The notes under the pieces were generated by a model. The model ran no database searches. It was not told the origin of the DNA and saw only the letters and a program-made list of their open reading frames with translations. A program made the position numbers and the translations under genes. This document shows, piece by piece, positions 7,092 to 16,595 of a stretch of 64,000 bases of DNA (positions are counted from its first letter, which is position 1; every line of letters begins with the position of its first letter). The stretch spans positions 2,967,001 through 3,031,000 of the forward strand of contig NZ_CP019650.1 in NCBI RefSeq assembly GCF_001999945.1. Reading direction: 5' to 3'. Source of the DNA: Microbulbifer agarilyticus (GTDB taxonomy: Bacteria; Pseudomonadota; Gammaproteobacteria; Pseudomonadales; Cellvibrionaceae).

Positions 7092-7673
7092 ATGGCACAC
7101 GTTCTGCCCGAACTCCCCTATGCTATGGACGCACTGCAGCCGCACATCTCCCAGGAAACCCTGGAATACCACTACGGCAAACACCACAAGACCTACGTCG
7201 ACAAGCTGAACGGCCTGCTGGACGGCACCCCGGAAGCTGACAAATCCCTGGAAGAAGTGATCAAGTCCTCCTCCGGTGGTGTTTTCAACAACGCAGCCCA
7301 GATCTGGAACCACACCTTCTACTGGAACTGCCTGAGCCCTAACGGTGGCGGCGCAGCCACTGGCGCCGTGGCTGAAGCCATTAACGCCGCTTTCGGTTCC
7401 TTCGACAAGTTCAAAGAAGAATTCACCGCAAGTGCTGTGAACAACTTCGGTTCTGGCTGGACCTGGCTGGTGAAGAAGTCCGACGGCTCCGTTGCCATCG
7501 TAAACACTTCCAACGCCGAAACCCCGCTGACCGACAGCAGCGTTACTCCGCTGCTGACCTGCGACGTTTGGGAACACGCCTACTACATCGACTACCGCAA
7601 CGCGCGTCCGAAGTACATGGAAGCGTTCTGGGCACTGCTGAACTGGGACTTCGTGAACCAGAACTTTGCCTAA
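7092..7673 (+). CDS. sodB: superoxide dismutase, iron type
   Basis: 193-residue cytoplasmic enzyme that disproportionates superoxide. Metal ligands are visible: His in HYGKHHKTY, His in [11 protein letters not shown], and Asp plus His in [11 protein letters not shown]. The sequence [19 protein letters not shown] and the lack of the Mn-type signatures point to iron. The chosen ATG has AAAGGAAGG 8-9 nt upstream; an in-frame ATG ten codons earlier lies before that site and is unlikely. An intrinsic terminator follows at 7701-7726, so it is a single-gene unit. It lies beside the Fe-S fumarase, a plausible client of superoxide protection. Confidence 0.96.
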   Translation: MAHVLPELPYAMDALQPHISQETLEYHYGKHHKTYVDKLNGLLDGTPEADKSLEEVIKSSSGGVFNNAAQIWNHTFYWNCLSPNGGGAATGAVAEAINAAFGSFDKFKEEFTASAVNNFGSGWTWLVKKSDGSVAIVNTSNAETPLTDSSVTPLLTCDVWEHAYYIDYRNARPKYMEAFWALLNWDFVNQNFA

Positions 7674-7700
7674 TCACTGACTCAACCCAGTGATGCGAAA

Positions 7701-7726
7701 AACGGGCCTTAGGGCCCGTTTTTTTA
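7701..7726 (+). terminator. intrinsic terminator after sodB
   Basis: Stem AACGGGCC / GGCCCGTT (7701-7708 and 7713-7720) followed by T-run to 7726, 27 nt past the sodB stop. Confidence 0.92.
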
Positions 7727-7874
7727 TTTCCGATACACCCTTGCTCCCCCACTACCCTTCGCGCAAAAAGTGACCAGAACGCCACAAAAATTTGCAACTG
7801 GCGCCCCTTCTCGTTAAAACACTGAACGCTAAAAAATTCGTTCCACCCTTCATCCATTAACATTGAGACATACC

Positions 7875-9779
7875 ATGAAGCTCAAGCTGACTCTGCTGGC
7901 AGCCGCCATAAGCGCGCTGGCCATGACAGGTTGTGACCGTGAACAAGCCGGTCAACAGAAAAACACTGCCGCTAACGAGACCGCACAGGTAACCGAGCAG
8001 GCAGCTACCGAGAGCGCAGAAACTGCAACCAGTGCCGCGGCATCTGAGGGCGACGCCGAGGTTATCCAGCAGACCAATGAACTGTTTGAACAACAGTTCC
8101 AGACACACGTAAGCCGCAGCCCGGAATTCAAAACCTTCCTGGGCATGAAAGAGGATTACGGTAAGTGGGACGACCTCTCGCCAGAATTTGAGAAAGAAAC
8201 CCACGAGATCTATAAGAGCCAGCTGGAAGCGCTGAAGAAGATTGACCCGAACAAACTCGATAAGGCGACCCGCCTGTCTCTGGACCTTGCCATCCGCAAC
8301 CTGGAGCAGAATATCGAGGGCTGGAAGTGGCGACTGCACACTTACCCGGTAAACCAGATGTACGCCGCTCACACTAGCGTGGCATCCATGCTGATCAACC
8401 AGCATCGCATCGACGATGCGTCCGATGCGGAAGCCTACATCTCCCGCCTGAACGCCCTGCCCGCACACTTCGACCAGCTGATCGAAAACCTGCAGGCGCG
8501 CGCCGACAAGGGCGTGATCGTGCCCAAGTTTGTATTCCCGTACATTATCAGCGACGGTCAAAACCTGATCACCGGCGCGCCCTATGGCGATGGCGAAGAC
8601 AGCACCCTGTACGCCGACTTCAAGGGCAAGGTGGACAAGCTGGAAATCAGCGACGAGGAAAAAACTGCGCTGGTAGAACAGGCCAAAACCGCGATGCTCG
8701 ACAGCGTGAAGCCGGCTTATGAAAAACTCATCGGCTACCTGGGCGAACTGGAACAGAAAGCCACCACCGACGATGGCGCCTGGAAATTACCCGACGGCGA
8801 CGCTTTCTACCAGCACCGTCTGAACGTGTACACCACCACCGATATGACCGCCGAAGAGATCCACCAGAAGGGTCTTGAAGATGTGAAGCGCATTCACGAT
8901 GAAATGCGCGAGATCATGGCCAAGGTGAAGTTTGAAGGCACGCTGCAGGAATTCTTTGAGTTCATGCGTACCGACAAGCAGTTCTACTACCCGGAAACCG
9001 AGGAAGGCAAGCAGCGCTACCTGAAAGAAGCGACTGCGATGATCGACAACCTGAAAGGGCGCCTGGATGAGTTGTTCATCACCAAACCCAAGGCAGACCT
9101 GGTCGTAAAAGCGGTAGAGCCCTTCCGTGAAAAATCAGCCGGTAAAGCCTTCTACCAGCGTCCGGCGCCGGACGGTTCTCGCCCCGGTATCTACTACGCC
9201 AACCTGTACAAGATGAGCAGCATGCCGGTGTACCAGATGGAAGCGCTCGCTTACCACGAAGGCATTCCAGGGCACCACATGCAGCTGTCCATCATGCAGG
9301 AACTGGAAAACGTTCCGAGCTTCCGCAAGTTCGGTGGTTACACCGCGTACACCGAAGGCTGGGGTCTGTACTCCGAACTGGTGCCCAAGGAAATTGGTCT
9401 CTACCAGGACCCCTACTCCGACTTCGGCCGCCTGGCGATGGAACTGTGGCGCGCTGGCCGCCTGGTGGTGGATACCGGCCTGCACAGCAAGAAATGGACC
9501 CGCGAGGAAACCATTGATTGGCTGGCAGAAAACAGCCCCAACCCCAAAGAGGATGTAGTGAAAGCCATTGAACGCTACATCGTGATGCCTGGTCAGGCCA
9601 CCGCCTACAAGATCGGCATGATGAAAATCCTCGAGCTGCGCGAAAACGCCAAGCAGCAGCTGGGTGATAAGTTCGACATCCGCGAGTTCCACGATGTGGT
9701 GCTGGCCAACGGTGCCGTACCACTGGATGTGCTGGAAGAGCTGGTTACCGACTGGGTAAACAGCAAACAGGCGAACTAA
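7875..9779 (+). CDS. DUF885 family lipoprotein, putative metallopeptidase
   Basis: 634-residue exported lipoprotein. The signal peptide ends in the lipobox LAMTGC, followed by a Thr/Ala/Glu-rich linker to about residue 60. The rest is the alpha-helical DUF885 fold. The family metal-binding signature HEGIPGHH (residues 461-468) and the downstream YTEGWGLYSE glutamate are present, as is the RYIVMPGQATAYKIG motif near the C-terminus. Members are thought to be Zn peptidases; substrate unknown. Start chosen at ATG 7875 because it opens the signal peptide; a TTG four codons upstream is possible. A second, partial relative is at the right end of this window (63354-64000). Confidence 0.88.
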   Translation: MKLKLTLLAAAISALAMTGCDREQAGQQKNTAANETAQVTEQAATESAETATSAAASEGDAEVIQQTNELFEQQFQTHVSRSPEFKTFLGMKEDYGKWDDLSPEFEKETHEIYKSQLEALKKIDPNKLDKATRLSLDLAIRNLEQNIEGWKWRLHTYPVNQMYAAHTSVASMLINQHRIDDASDAEAYISRLNALPAHFDQLIENLQARADKGVIVPKFVFPYIISDGQNLITGAPYGDGEDSTLYADFKGKVDKLEISDEEKTALVEQAKTAMLDSVKPAYEKLIGYLGELEQKATTDDGAWKLPDGDAFYQHRLNVYTTTDMTAEEIHQKGLEDVKRIHDEMREIMAKVKFEGTLQEFFEFMRTDKQFYYPETEEGKQRYLKEATAMIDNLKGRLDELFITKPKADLVVKAVEPFREKSAGKAFYQRPAPDGSRPGIYYANLYKMSSMPVYQMEALAYHEGIPGHHMQLSIMQELENVPSFRKFGGYTAYTEGWGLYSELVPKEIGLYQDPYSDFGRLAMELWRAGRLVVDTGLHSKKWTREETIDWLAENSPNPKEDVVKAIERYIVMPGQATAYKIGMMKILELRENAKQQLGDKFDIREFHDVVLANGAVPLDVLEELVTDWVNSKQAN

Positions 9780-9790
9780 GCCCTGTGTGC

Positions 9791-9823
9791 GCTGCCGTCA
9801 CCCCACCGGGTGACGGTGGCAGC
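9791..9823 (+). terminator. stem-loop after DUF885 gene
   Basis: GCTGCCGTCACCC (9791-9803) pairs with GGGTGACGGTGGCAGC (9808-9823) across a CACC loop, 11 nt past the stop. There is no T-run, so it may act as a 3' end or stability structure rather than a classical terminator. Confidence 0.5.
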
Positions 9824-10058
9824 ACTGCCGACAAACTCCCATTTGTGACATTGATTCACACTCCCCTCGTCCCAATCATCCGTCCTTGCACTCTTTTTAC
9901 ACTTCTTGGGCACCTTAAGCGGTAGCACCCCCCTTCCCCTCTTTTATTTCCGTTGGCGCAATTTACAATGTGTCGCTTCGCGGTCGCGCTCTGCACTTCG
10001 CTGATAAGCCGCCACCGCCGCAGTACAACTCGATTGCTCTCACTGGGAATACACGCAA

Positions 10059-12080
10059 ATGGATTTTCGTCGTCTCAAGTTACCCCTTGCCCTGTCTGCT
10101 ATTTGCGGGCTCACGCTGACTGGCTGCACCCTCGCGCATAAATTCTTTGAACCCAATATCACCGAAGAACGTATTTCTGAGGTGCGCTATCTGGATCAGG
10201 GGTGGACGGACGAAGACCGCCAACTGTTTTACAACACACCACAGGGAACGGAACTGCAGGGGCTGCACTTCGAGTGGCTGCAGGCATTGGAACAACCATT
10301 TTCCAAAGAAAAGCTGGCCAGCGAAGAAAACATGCGAGGCTGGGGTTTTATTATCGACCCCACCTTCAGCCCCAAATCCAATGCTGGCAGTATTTACCCG
10401 GTGGGCATGGGCAGCCACACGAATATCTTTGACGATTCCGAGCGCCTGGACCTGGGCTGCGCCCTGTGCCACACCGGTGAGCTGCACTACAAGGGTACCG
10501 CGCTGCGTGTAGATGGCGGCCAGGCTATTCACGGCATGTCCACAAGTGCCCCCGGGGAATTCATTTTCTCCCTGGGCGCCACCACGCTGGAAACAGCGTT
10601 CAACCCCCTGAAGTGGTCGCGCTTTGCCGATGAAGTTGCCGGCGACGATAAACAGGCACGGGCGCAGCTAAAGCAGGACTTTTCCGCATACCGCAAACGC
10701 TTCTTTGAATTCGCCAAAGGCCCGGGGCGCGATGCAAACTTCCCGGTGGCCGAAGGCCGCGGCCGCACCGATGCGGTTGGACGTATCGGCAACGTGGTGT
10801 TCGGCTACAACCTGAATATTGAAGAGAATTATCAGCCGGCAGATGCACCGGTGAGCTACCCGTTTTTGTGGGACATCTGGCGTTTTGACTGGGTGCAATA
10901 CACCGGCTTTACCAACCAGGCCATGGCACGGAACGTGGGCGAAGGCCTCGGGGTGATGGCGCCAGTAAAACTGGTAGACGAAAAAGGGAACCTGCTTCCC
11001 GAGGGCGAATTCGGCCAAACCACCATCGATGTGAAGGGTATGCATTGCGTGGAAACCACTCTGCGCAAACTGCGACCGCCCAAGTGGCCGGAAGATGTGT
11101 TGGGTGAAATTGATCTCGCACAGGCCCGCGAAGGCAAGGAGCTGTTCGCCGACCAGTGTGCCCACTGCCACGGCCCGCACCCATCCAAACCTTACCAGTG
11201 GGCGGTCGCCGCCAATCCCGGTGACAACCCCACCAACCAGCGCGACGTAAACTGGCAGTGGGATATGTCGGGCCAGATCAGTTATGACGAACAAGACCAT
11301 CCCCTGCGTGAAGACTGGCGCGAGTCTATTTGGGCGGTGCCGTGGATTGATGTGGAGGTGATCGGAACCGACCCCACTGCAGCGAACAACTTCGTCGATC
11401 ACACCTACGATCCGGGTCCACTGGTGGCCAAAAACCCAAACGACCCGGACGACGCCGTTAACCGTCGTGTGAATGCCGGCGACGGTTTGCAATTGCTGAT
11501 CAATGAATTGGTACCGGTGCTTTACGAGAACAGCGGTATTTCCAGCGACGCCAATGGCGTCGCCGATTACGACGGGCTGAATGTGCCCTTCCGCATCGTC
11601 AATAAAGCGGCGTACAAGGCTCGGCCGCTGCACGGTGTCTGGGCCACGCCGCCCTTCCTGCATAACGGCTCGGTGCCCACTATTTACGACCTGCTCTCAC
11701 CGAGAGAGGTTCGCCCGGTACGTTTCGGTGTCGGCCACCGGGAATACAACCCACGGAAGCTGGGCTATATGACCGAGATGCGCCGCGGCAATTTCGAATT
11801 TGATACCACGCAAAAAGGTAACAGCAATAGCGGCCACCAGTTCACCGATGCCGATGTACCCGGCCGTATCGGCCGGCGCTTCAAAGAAGGCGAGCGACTG
11901 GCACTGCTGGAGTACCTGAAGATAATGGGCAACCCGGACTTCTCGGAACGTTTAGGTGGCGACCCGCAAAACTGGGATCAATACCCGGAGCCGCCGGCCA
12001 GCGCCATCGGCGACCAGGCCTGCGCGCCCTTCCGCCACGATGCTGCACCGCAACTGGTTAACAGCGAGGTAACACCATGA
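10059..12080 (+). CDS. RoxA-like dihaem cytochrome c lipoprotein
   Basis: 673-residue exported haem protein. Lipobox LTGC (Cys23). Two c-type haem sites: CALCH at residues 134-138 and CAHCH at 367-371. The long insertion between haems and the C-terminal block KARPLHGVWATPPFLHNGSVPTIYDLLSP (the PFLHNGS-type motif of dihaem peroxidase relatives) match the family that includes the rubber oxygenase RoxA and cytochrome c peroxidase-like proteins. Length is close to RoxA. It overlaps the catalase-like gene by ATGA, so the two are translated together and probably act together in the periplasm. Substrate unknown: lipid peroxides or polyisoprenoids are possibilities only. Confidence 0.82.
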   Translation: MDFRRLKLPLALSAICGLTLTGCTLAHKFFEPNITEERISEVRYLDQGWTDEDRQLFYNTPQGTELQGLHFEWLQALEQPFSKEKLASEENMRGWGFIIDPTFSPKSNAGSIYPVGMGSHTNIFDDSERLDLGCALCHTGELHYKGTALRVDGGQAIHGMSTSAPGEFIFSLGATTLETAFNPLKWSRFADEVAGDDKQARAQLKQDFSAYRKRFFEFAKGPGRDANFPVAEGRGRTDAVGRIGNVVFGYNLNIEENYQPADAPVSYPFLWDIWRFDWVQYTGFTNQAMARNVGEGLGVMAPVKLVDEKGNLLPEGEFGQTTIDVKGMHCVETTLRKLRPPKWPEDVLGEIDLAQAREGKELFADQCAHCHGPHPSKPYQWAVAANPGDNPTNQRDVNWQWDMSGQISYDEQDHPLREDWRESIWAVPWIDVEVIGTDPTAANNFVDHTYDPGPLVAKNPNDPDDAVNRRVNAGDGLQLLINELVPVLYENSGISSDANGVADYDGLNVPFRIVNKAAYKARPLHGVWATPPFLHNGSVPTIYDLLSPREVRPVRFGVGHREYNPRKLGYMTEMRRGNFEFDTTQKGNSNSGHQFTDADVPGRIGRRFKEGERLALLEYLKIMGNPDFSERLGGDPQNWDQYPEPPASAIGDQACAPFRHDAAPQLVNSEVTP

Positions 12081-13402
12081 AGTTGCCGCGCTCCTACACA
12101 GGTTTTATTGCACCAATACTCGCCGCAGTTTTTTGCGCTTCCACAACATTCGTCGCTACTGCTAAAGAAACCGCGCATGAAGTGAAGCCTGCCGAACTGG
12201 ATACACTGGGAATGGACATCTCCCCTGCCGAGCAGGCCGCCATTGCGTCGGCAATTCAGTCGGCAAGGGAGATTTCTAAAGCAGCGCACGCGCTCAACAG
12301 CCCCCAATACGGCGATCAGTATCGGAGAGATGCCCACGCCAAAGCCACCGGTTGCGTGCGCGCCGACTTCGAAATCAACGGCGATATTCCAGCGCAATTC
12401 CGTCACTCCATTTTCAGTGAACCCGGCCGCAGCTACCGCGCGTGGATTCGCTTCTCCAATGGCGACATGCAGGTACAGCCAGACGGGAAAGGTGACGCCC
12501 GTGGCATGGCGGTGAAAGTGATGAATACTCCGGGCACGCCCATTGCCCCGGAACTGGCCGATGCAGGCAGCACCAACCAAGATTTCATCATGACCAACAT
12601 GCCGGCGTTTTTTAATCGAAATATTTTCGATTACGCGGACAATATGCATTACCTCGCCAAGATGGATCGCGGCGGCTGGTTTATGGGCATATGGCCGCCG
12701 CGGCTGCACCCAATCGAAACCCTGCGTGCCTACCAGACCGTATCCTCAACCATCAATAATCCACTGCATGCGCAGTACTTTTCCATGCTGCCCTATCGAT
12801 TGGGGAATACCCCGGTAAAATTCTCCACACGCCCCTGTCCTGGCAGCCGCTACCCTGTCACCGTTCAGCAGAGTGACGACAATTTTCTTACCGAGCAGAT
12901 GGCCGACACCCTGAACACAGGCAGTGCCTGCTTTGAATTTATGCTGCAACCGAAAGTTGCAGAAGCGAGCGAGGCAGACATGCCGCTGGATGACGGCACC
13001 GTGATCTGGCAGGAATCGCAATCTCCATTTATTCCCGTGGCACGCGTACATATTCCACCGCAGGAATTTACCGGCGAAGCCCAGCAGACCTTTTGTGAAA
13101 ACCTATCGATGAACCCGTGGCGCGGTGTTGGCGAGTGGGAACCGCTGGGCAGTCTGAATCGGGCACGCCGACTGGTGTACAACGCGGTTTCCCAGTTTCG
13201 CCACCAGCGCAATGACGCACCGCGAGCGGAGCCGGGCAACTGGTGTTTGAACAGGGATGATCAAGCCTGCGACGAATCTCAGGGCTTGCGCATTCGCAAG
13301 CCACGCTGGCCGCTACCGCGGTGTTTCGATGGGCATTTCCGTCCAGAGGATGGCAGTGAGGTCAGCAGCCAATGTGAAGGCTACGGCGCGGTCAAATATT
13401 GA
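12077..13402 (+). CDS. catalase-like haem protein
   Basis: 441-residue catalase-superfamily protein with an N-terminal signal-like segment (residues 8-29, cleavage near VATA-KE), so probably periplasmic. Catalase core motifs: RRDAHAKATGCVRADFEI (His of the distal haem pocket, about residue 90), then YRAWIRFSNGD and GKGDARGMAVKVMN. The expected proximal Tyr lies in RARRLVYNAVSQFRH. The pattern fits the small catalase-related group rather than true catalases; members of that branch process fatty acid hydroperoxides in some organisms. Coupled to the upstream RoxA-like cytochrome through a 4-nt overlap. The 3' end overlaps hda tail to tail by 11 nt. Confidence 0.85.
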   Translation: MKLPRSYTGFIAPILAAVFCASTTFVATAKETAHEVKPAELDTLGMDISPAEQAAIASAIQSAREISKAAHALNSPQYGDQYRRDAHAKATGCVRADFEINGDIPAQFRHSIFSEPGRSYRAWIRFSNGDMQVQPDGKGDARGMAVKVMNTPGTPIAPELADAGSTNQDFIMTNMPAFFNRNIFDYADNMHYLAKMDRGGWFMGIWPPRLHPIETLRAYQTVSSTINNPLHAQYFSMLPYRLGNTPVKFSTRPCPGSRYPVTVQQSDDNFLTEQMADTLNTGSACFEFMLQPKVAEASEADMPLDDGTVIWQESQSPFIPVARVHIPPQEFTGEAQQTFCENLSMNPWRGVGEWEPLGSLNRARRLVYNAVSQFRHQRNDAPRAEPGNWCLNRDDQACDESQGLRIRKPRWPLPRCFDGHFRPEDGSEVSSQCEGYGAVKY

Positions 13403-14126
13403 GGACCTGCTTGACGAAAGGAATGGTGACTTTGCGCTGCGCCTGCAAAGAGGCGCGGTCGAGTTGCTCCAGGCAGGCGAACAGAGCGCGGGTATCCCGC
13501 GGCGCCCGGTGCAGAATGTATTGGGCCACATCCTCTGGCAGGTCGAACCCGCGCAACTTGCTGCGCTGGATCAGTGCGCCCAGCTTGTCGCTGTCGCTGA
13601 GGGGATGAAGCTGAAAGGTGAGGCCCCACTGCAGGCGGGACTGCAGGTCCGCCAGGGTAAGATTCAGGCCGCGCGGTGACTTACGCGCGCCCAACAGCAG
13701 CTGTCGGCCGCTATCACGCAGGCGGTTGTACAGGTGAAACAGCGCCGTCTGCCAGTGTGCGCCACCCTCGATCTCCTGCAGGTCATCGATACAGACGAGA
13801 TCCAGGTTCTCCAATCCTTCGACAATCTGCTCCGGGTCGGCGTGAATAAGATCCGTCAGCGGCAGGTACTGGAAGCGGCGCCCGGTGGCTTCAGCCACCT
13901 GACAGGCGGATTGCAGCAGATGCGTCACCCCACTGCCGGACTCCCCCCAGAGGTACATTGCCTGCTCCGGACTTTGCCCACTGGCAAAGGCCTGCAACAT
14001 ACCTACCACCTGACGATTGCCATCGTCCGGCGACTGGAAAAAGTTGGCAAAGGTGGCGTCGTCGCGCAGGGAAACTCCTAAAGGGAGTTGCTGCGGCACA
14101 CCACCGGATTGACTGCTACCTGCCAC
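13392..14126 (-). CDS. hda: Hda, DnaA regulatory inactivator
   Basis: 244-residue AAA+ protein that, bound to the DNA clamp, stimulates ATP hydrolysis on DnaA after replication starts. The N-terminal QLPLGVSL (about residues 13-20) is the clamp-binding motif. The nucleotide loop LWGESGSGVTH is degenerate as in other Hda proteins, Walker B reads LVCIDDLQEI, and an arginine-rich sensor region RAPRDTRALFACLEQLDRASL follows. Five nt separate it from the upstream DUF2066 gene, the arrangement common in gammaproteobacteria. A single DnaA box is seen upstream of sodB in this window, but no origin. Confidence 0.93.
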   Translation of the reverse strand: MAGSSQSGGVPQQLPLGVSLRDDATFANFFQSPDDGNRQVVGMLQAFASGQSPEQAMYLWGESGSGVTHLLQSACQVAEATGRRFQYLPLTDLIHADPEQIVEGLENLDLVCIDDLQEIEGGAHWQTALFHLYNRLRDSGRQLLLGARKSPRGLNLTLADLQSRLQWGLTFQLHPLSDSDKLGALIQRSKLRGFDLPEDVAQYILHRAPRDTRALFACLEQLDRASLQAQRKVTIPFVKQVLNI

Positions 14127-14131
14127 GAATC

Positions 14132-15226
14132 TTACTGCCAGCTGTATCGCAACGGATTCTGTGCACTGCCCAGCGGCGCGCGGTAGCCGGAGAGGTCGAC
14201 CAGCCCGTCGTCTCGGGCCGACTGCAGGTTGCGGTTCAGGGAGAGGAGATTCTGCAGGGTTTGCAGCTGAGTACTGGTGGTCAGAGCCAGAGTCAGGCGG
14301 TCGCCATGCACAGCAAGCACGTCTGCGCTGCTGACCTGGGCCAAGCCGTGCAGGTAGGAAGTCGCCGCGGAGTACTGGGCGAAGCTGCGAATGCCGGAGA
14401 TTTCTACCAGCACCGCGCTGGTTACGCCGGTATCAGAACTACGCACCGCGTAGCGCTCAGCCAGCAGATTGGCCGCACCGTTCACACCGCGCAGAGCCAC
14501 TTCTTCCATAGAGCTACCACTGGCGTCGAAGGCATAGCTGCGACCGCCGTGGATCAACAGCCAGTTGGCTTGCCAGCGCTGGCCAGAAGTCTGGAGCAGG
14601 CGCCCCATCAGGGTGGCATCCGGGCGGTAGCGCACGCCGGCGCGCTCGGCCGCACCTTCATCTTGTGCCCACAGGCTGCCCAGTGGCATGTTGCGTTGGT
14701 CATTCAAATCCATGACGGGAAAGTCGAGAGGCAGGCCGCGCTCCATGGCGAGACCGTCAAGCAGGCCGAACAGCTCCGGGTAGTCTTCCTGGCGCAGGGA
14801 GTCGCGTCCGCCCTGCAGGGTATCGACCGCCATCCACACCAGAGTACCCGGGCGGTTGTTGGGCCACAGCGGCAATTGCAGCTTGTGCACCAGGTCGCCC
14901 ACCGCCTGCGGGTCAAACGCCAGGTTCAGGTAGAGCTGGTTGCCGTCGCTTTCATAGCGGTAGCTCTGCACCAGCTTCTGGGATTGCTGGAGCACCGGTG
15001 CGATCTTGGGATCTTGGGCTATTTCCAGGTCACCGGTTACCCGGATAAATACGCGTTCCAGGCCGCGCGCCGTGGCACTCGCCCGGTCGCTGGCGCCGCG
15101 GCTGGCAACCGCCTCGCTGACATCGTAGAGGTCTGGCATCACGCGGGCCGAAGCAGGCAGGGCCAGCAGTACCGCCAGCATGAAAGCGAAACAGAGTAAT
15201 ACCCGGGGGGTTATGATCGATGGCAT
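14132..15226 (-). CDS. DUF2066 family exported protein
   Basis: 364-residue protein with a signal peptide (hydrophobic VLLCFAFMLAVLLALPASA, cleavage after ASA). The conserved DUF2066 start RVMPDLYDVSEAVASRGASDR follows, then RVFIRVTGD near residue 60. The ATG at 15226 was chosen because GGGGA lies about 10 nt upstream and it opens the signal peptide; a start 14 codons earlier is less likely. Cotranscribed with hda, divergent from purM. The function of the family is not known to me; conservation of its place between purM and hda is the best clue. Confidence 0.85.
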   Translation of the reverse strand: MPSIITPRVLLCFAFMLAVLLALPASARVMPDLYDVSEAVASRGASDRASATARGLERVFIRVTGDLEIAQDPKIAPVLQQSQKLVQSYRYESDGNQLYLNLAFDPQAVGDLVHKLQLPLWPNNRPGTLVWMAVDTLQGGRDSLRQEDYPELFGLLDGLAMERGLPLDFPVMDLNDQRNMPLGSLWAQDEGAAERAGVRYRPDATLMGRLLQTSGQRWQANWLLIHGGRSYAFDASGSSMEEVALRGVNGAANLLAERYAVRSSDTGVTSAVLVEISGIRSFAQYSAATSYLHGLAQVSSADVLAVHGDRLTLALTTSTQLQTLQNLLSLNRNLQSARDDGLVDLSGYRAPLGSAQNPLRYSWQ

Positions 15227-15527
15227 TGGCTCGCGGTCCCCTTTTACCTCTATATATGTCACAGACACTGTTTAGTCACAGACGTTAATACTGGTCCAGA
15301 CATGTTATTACATATTAGGCGCACATTTGATCGCTATCTCTCAGCAGAATTCTCTGCCGCGGAGGGCAATCGCGCAGTGCGTTCCCACGCCGAAGACGAA
15401 CCTCGGCAGTCAATTACCGGCTATTGTATCAGTGTCGGCTGTTTCTCCCAGCCTTCAGTTCGCACATTCAGGTAAATTTCTACTAGAATACGCGCCCTTC
15501 TTATCTAGGCCCTTATCAGGTTGAACC
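15227..15527. other. divergent promoter region, DUF2066/purM
   Basis: 301 bp without a coding frame. A -10-like TAGAAT lies at 15484-15489, 39 nt before the purM start, without a good -35. I see no PurR operator of the E. coli type. Confidence 0.4.
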
Positions 15528-16589
15528 ATGAGCGACTCCAAGCCCAACTCCTCCACAAGCCCTTCTCTCAACTATAAAGACGCCGGTGTCGATATCGACG
15601 CGGGTAACGCTCTGGTTGAGCGTATCAAGCACGTGGCCAAGCGCACCACGCGCCCGGAGGTCATGGGCGGCCTGGGCGGCTTCGGCGCCCTCTGCCAGCT
15701 GCCGAGCGGTTATAAAGAGCCGGTACTGGTGTCCGGCACTGACGGTGTCGGCACCAAACTGCGCCTGGCTATGGATCTGGGCATCCACGACAGCATCGGT
15801 ATCGATCTGGTCGCCATGTGTGTCAACGATCTGGTAGTGGCCGGCGCAGAACCTCTGTTCTTCCTGGACTACTACGCCACCGGCAAACTGAACGTCGACA
15901 TTGCAGCCGACGTAGTCACCGGCATCGGCAAAGGCTGTGAACTGGCCGGCGCGGCACTGGTGGGCGGCGAGACCGCTGAAATGCCCGGCATGTACGAGGG
16001 TGAAGACTACGACCTGGCAGGTTTCTGTGTGGGCGTGGTAGAAAAATCCGAAATCATCGACGGCAGCAAGGTTAAGACCGGCGACAAGCTAATTGGCCTC
16101 GGCGCCTCTGGCCCGCACTCCAACGGCTACTCCCTGATCCGAAAGGTGCTGGAAATCAGCGGTGCGGACCTGAACAAGGACCTCGAAGGCAAATCCCTGG
16201 CCGAATCCCTGATTGCGCCGACCCGTATCTACGTGAAGAGCCTGCTCGCCCTGATGAAGGAAGTGCAGGTTAACGCGCTGAGCCACATTACCGGTGGCGG
16301 CCTGCTGGAAAATCTGCCGCGGGTACTGCCGGACAACGCCCGTGCGGTTATCGATACCAAGAGCTGGGACCTGCCTCCGGTATTCCGTTGGCTGCAGGAA
16401 GCCGGCAACATTGAAAGCCGCGAGATGTACCGCACCTTTAACTGTGGTGTGGGCATGGTGATCTGTGTGCCCGCTGAGCAGGCAGACAAGGCCGTTGCCA
16501 AGCTGCAGGAACTGGGCGAAGACGCCTTTATCGTCGGCAGCATTGAAGCAGCCGACGGTGGCGAAGCGGTTGAGCTGGCGGGCCTGTAA
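15528..16589 (+). CDS. purM: phosphoribosylformylglycinamidine cyclo-ligase (AIR synthase)
   Basis: 353-residue cytoplasmic enzyme that closes FGAM to AIR with ATP in de novo purine synthesis. Family motifs in order: [13 protein letters not shown] (residues 15-27), [25 protein letters not shown] (about 68-82), [38 protein letters not shown] and [17 protein letters not shown]. Length and start agree with the family. Only 6 nt separate it from purN, so the two form an operon. Confidence 0.97.
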   Translation: MSDSKPNSSTSPSLNYKDAGVDIDAGNALVERIKHVAKRTTRPEVMGGLGGFGALCQLPSGYKEPVLVSGTDGVGTKLRLAMDLGIHDSIGIDLVAMCVNDLVVAGAEPLFFLDYYATGKLNVDIAADVVTGIGKGCELAGAALVGGETAEMPGMYEGEDYDLAGFCVGVVEKSEIIDGSKVKTGDKLIGLGASGPHSNGYSLIRKVLEISGADLNKDLEGKSLAESLIAPTRIYVKSLLALMKEVQVNALSHITGGGLLENLPRVLPDNARAVIDTKSWDLPPVFRWLQEAGNIESREMYRTFNCGVGMVICVPAEQADKAVAKLQELGEDAFIVGSIEAADGGEAVELAGL

Positions 16590-16595
16590 TCTCAT

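Noticed and set aside
13958-15199. Rightward frame opposite hda and DUF2066
   Set aside because: Runs across two real genes and their junction without protein features.
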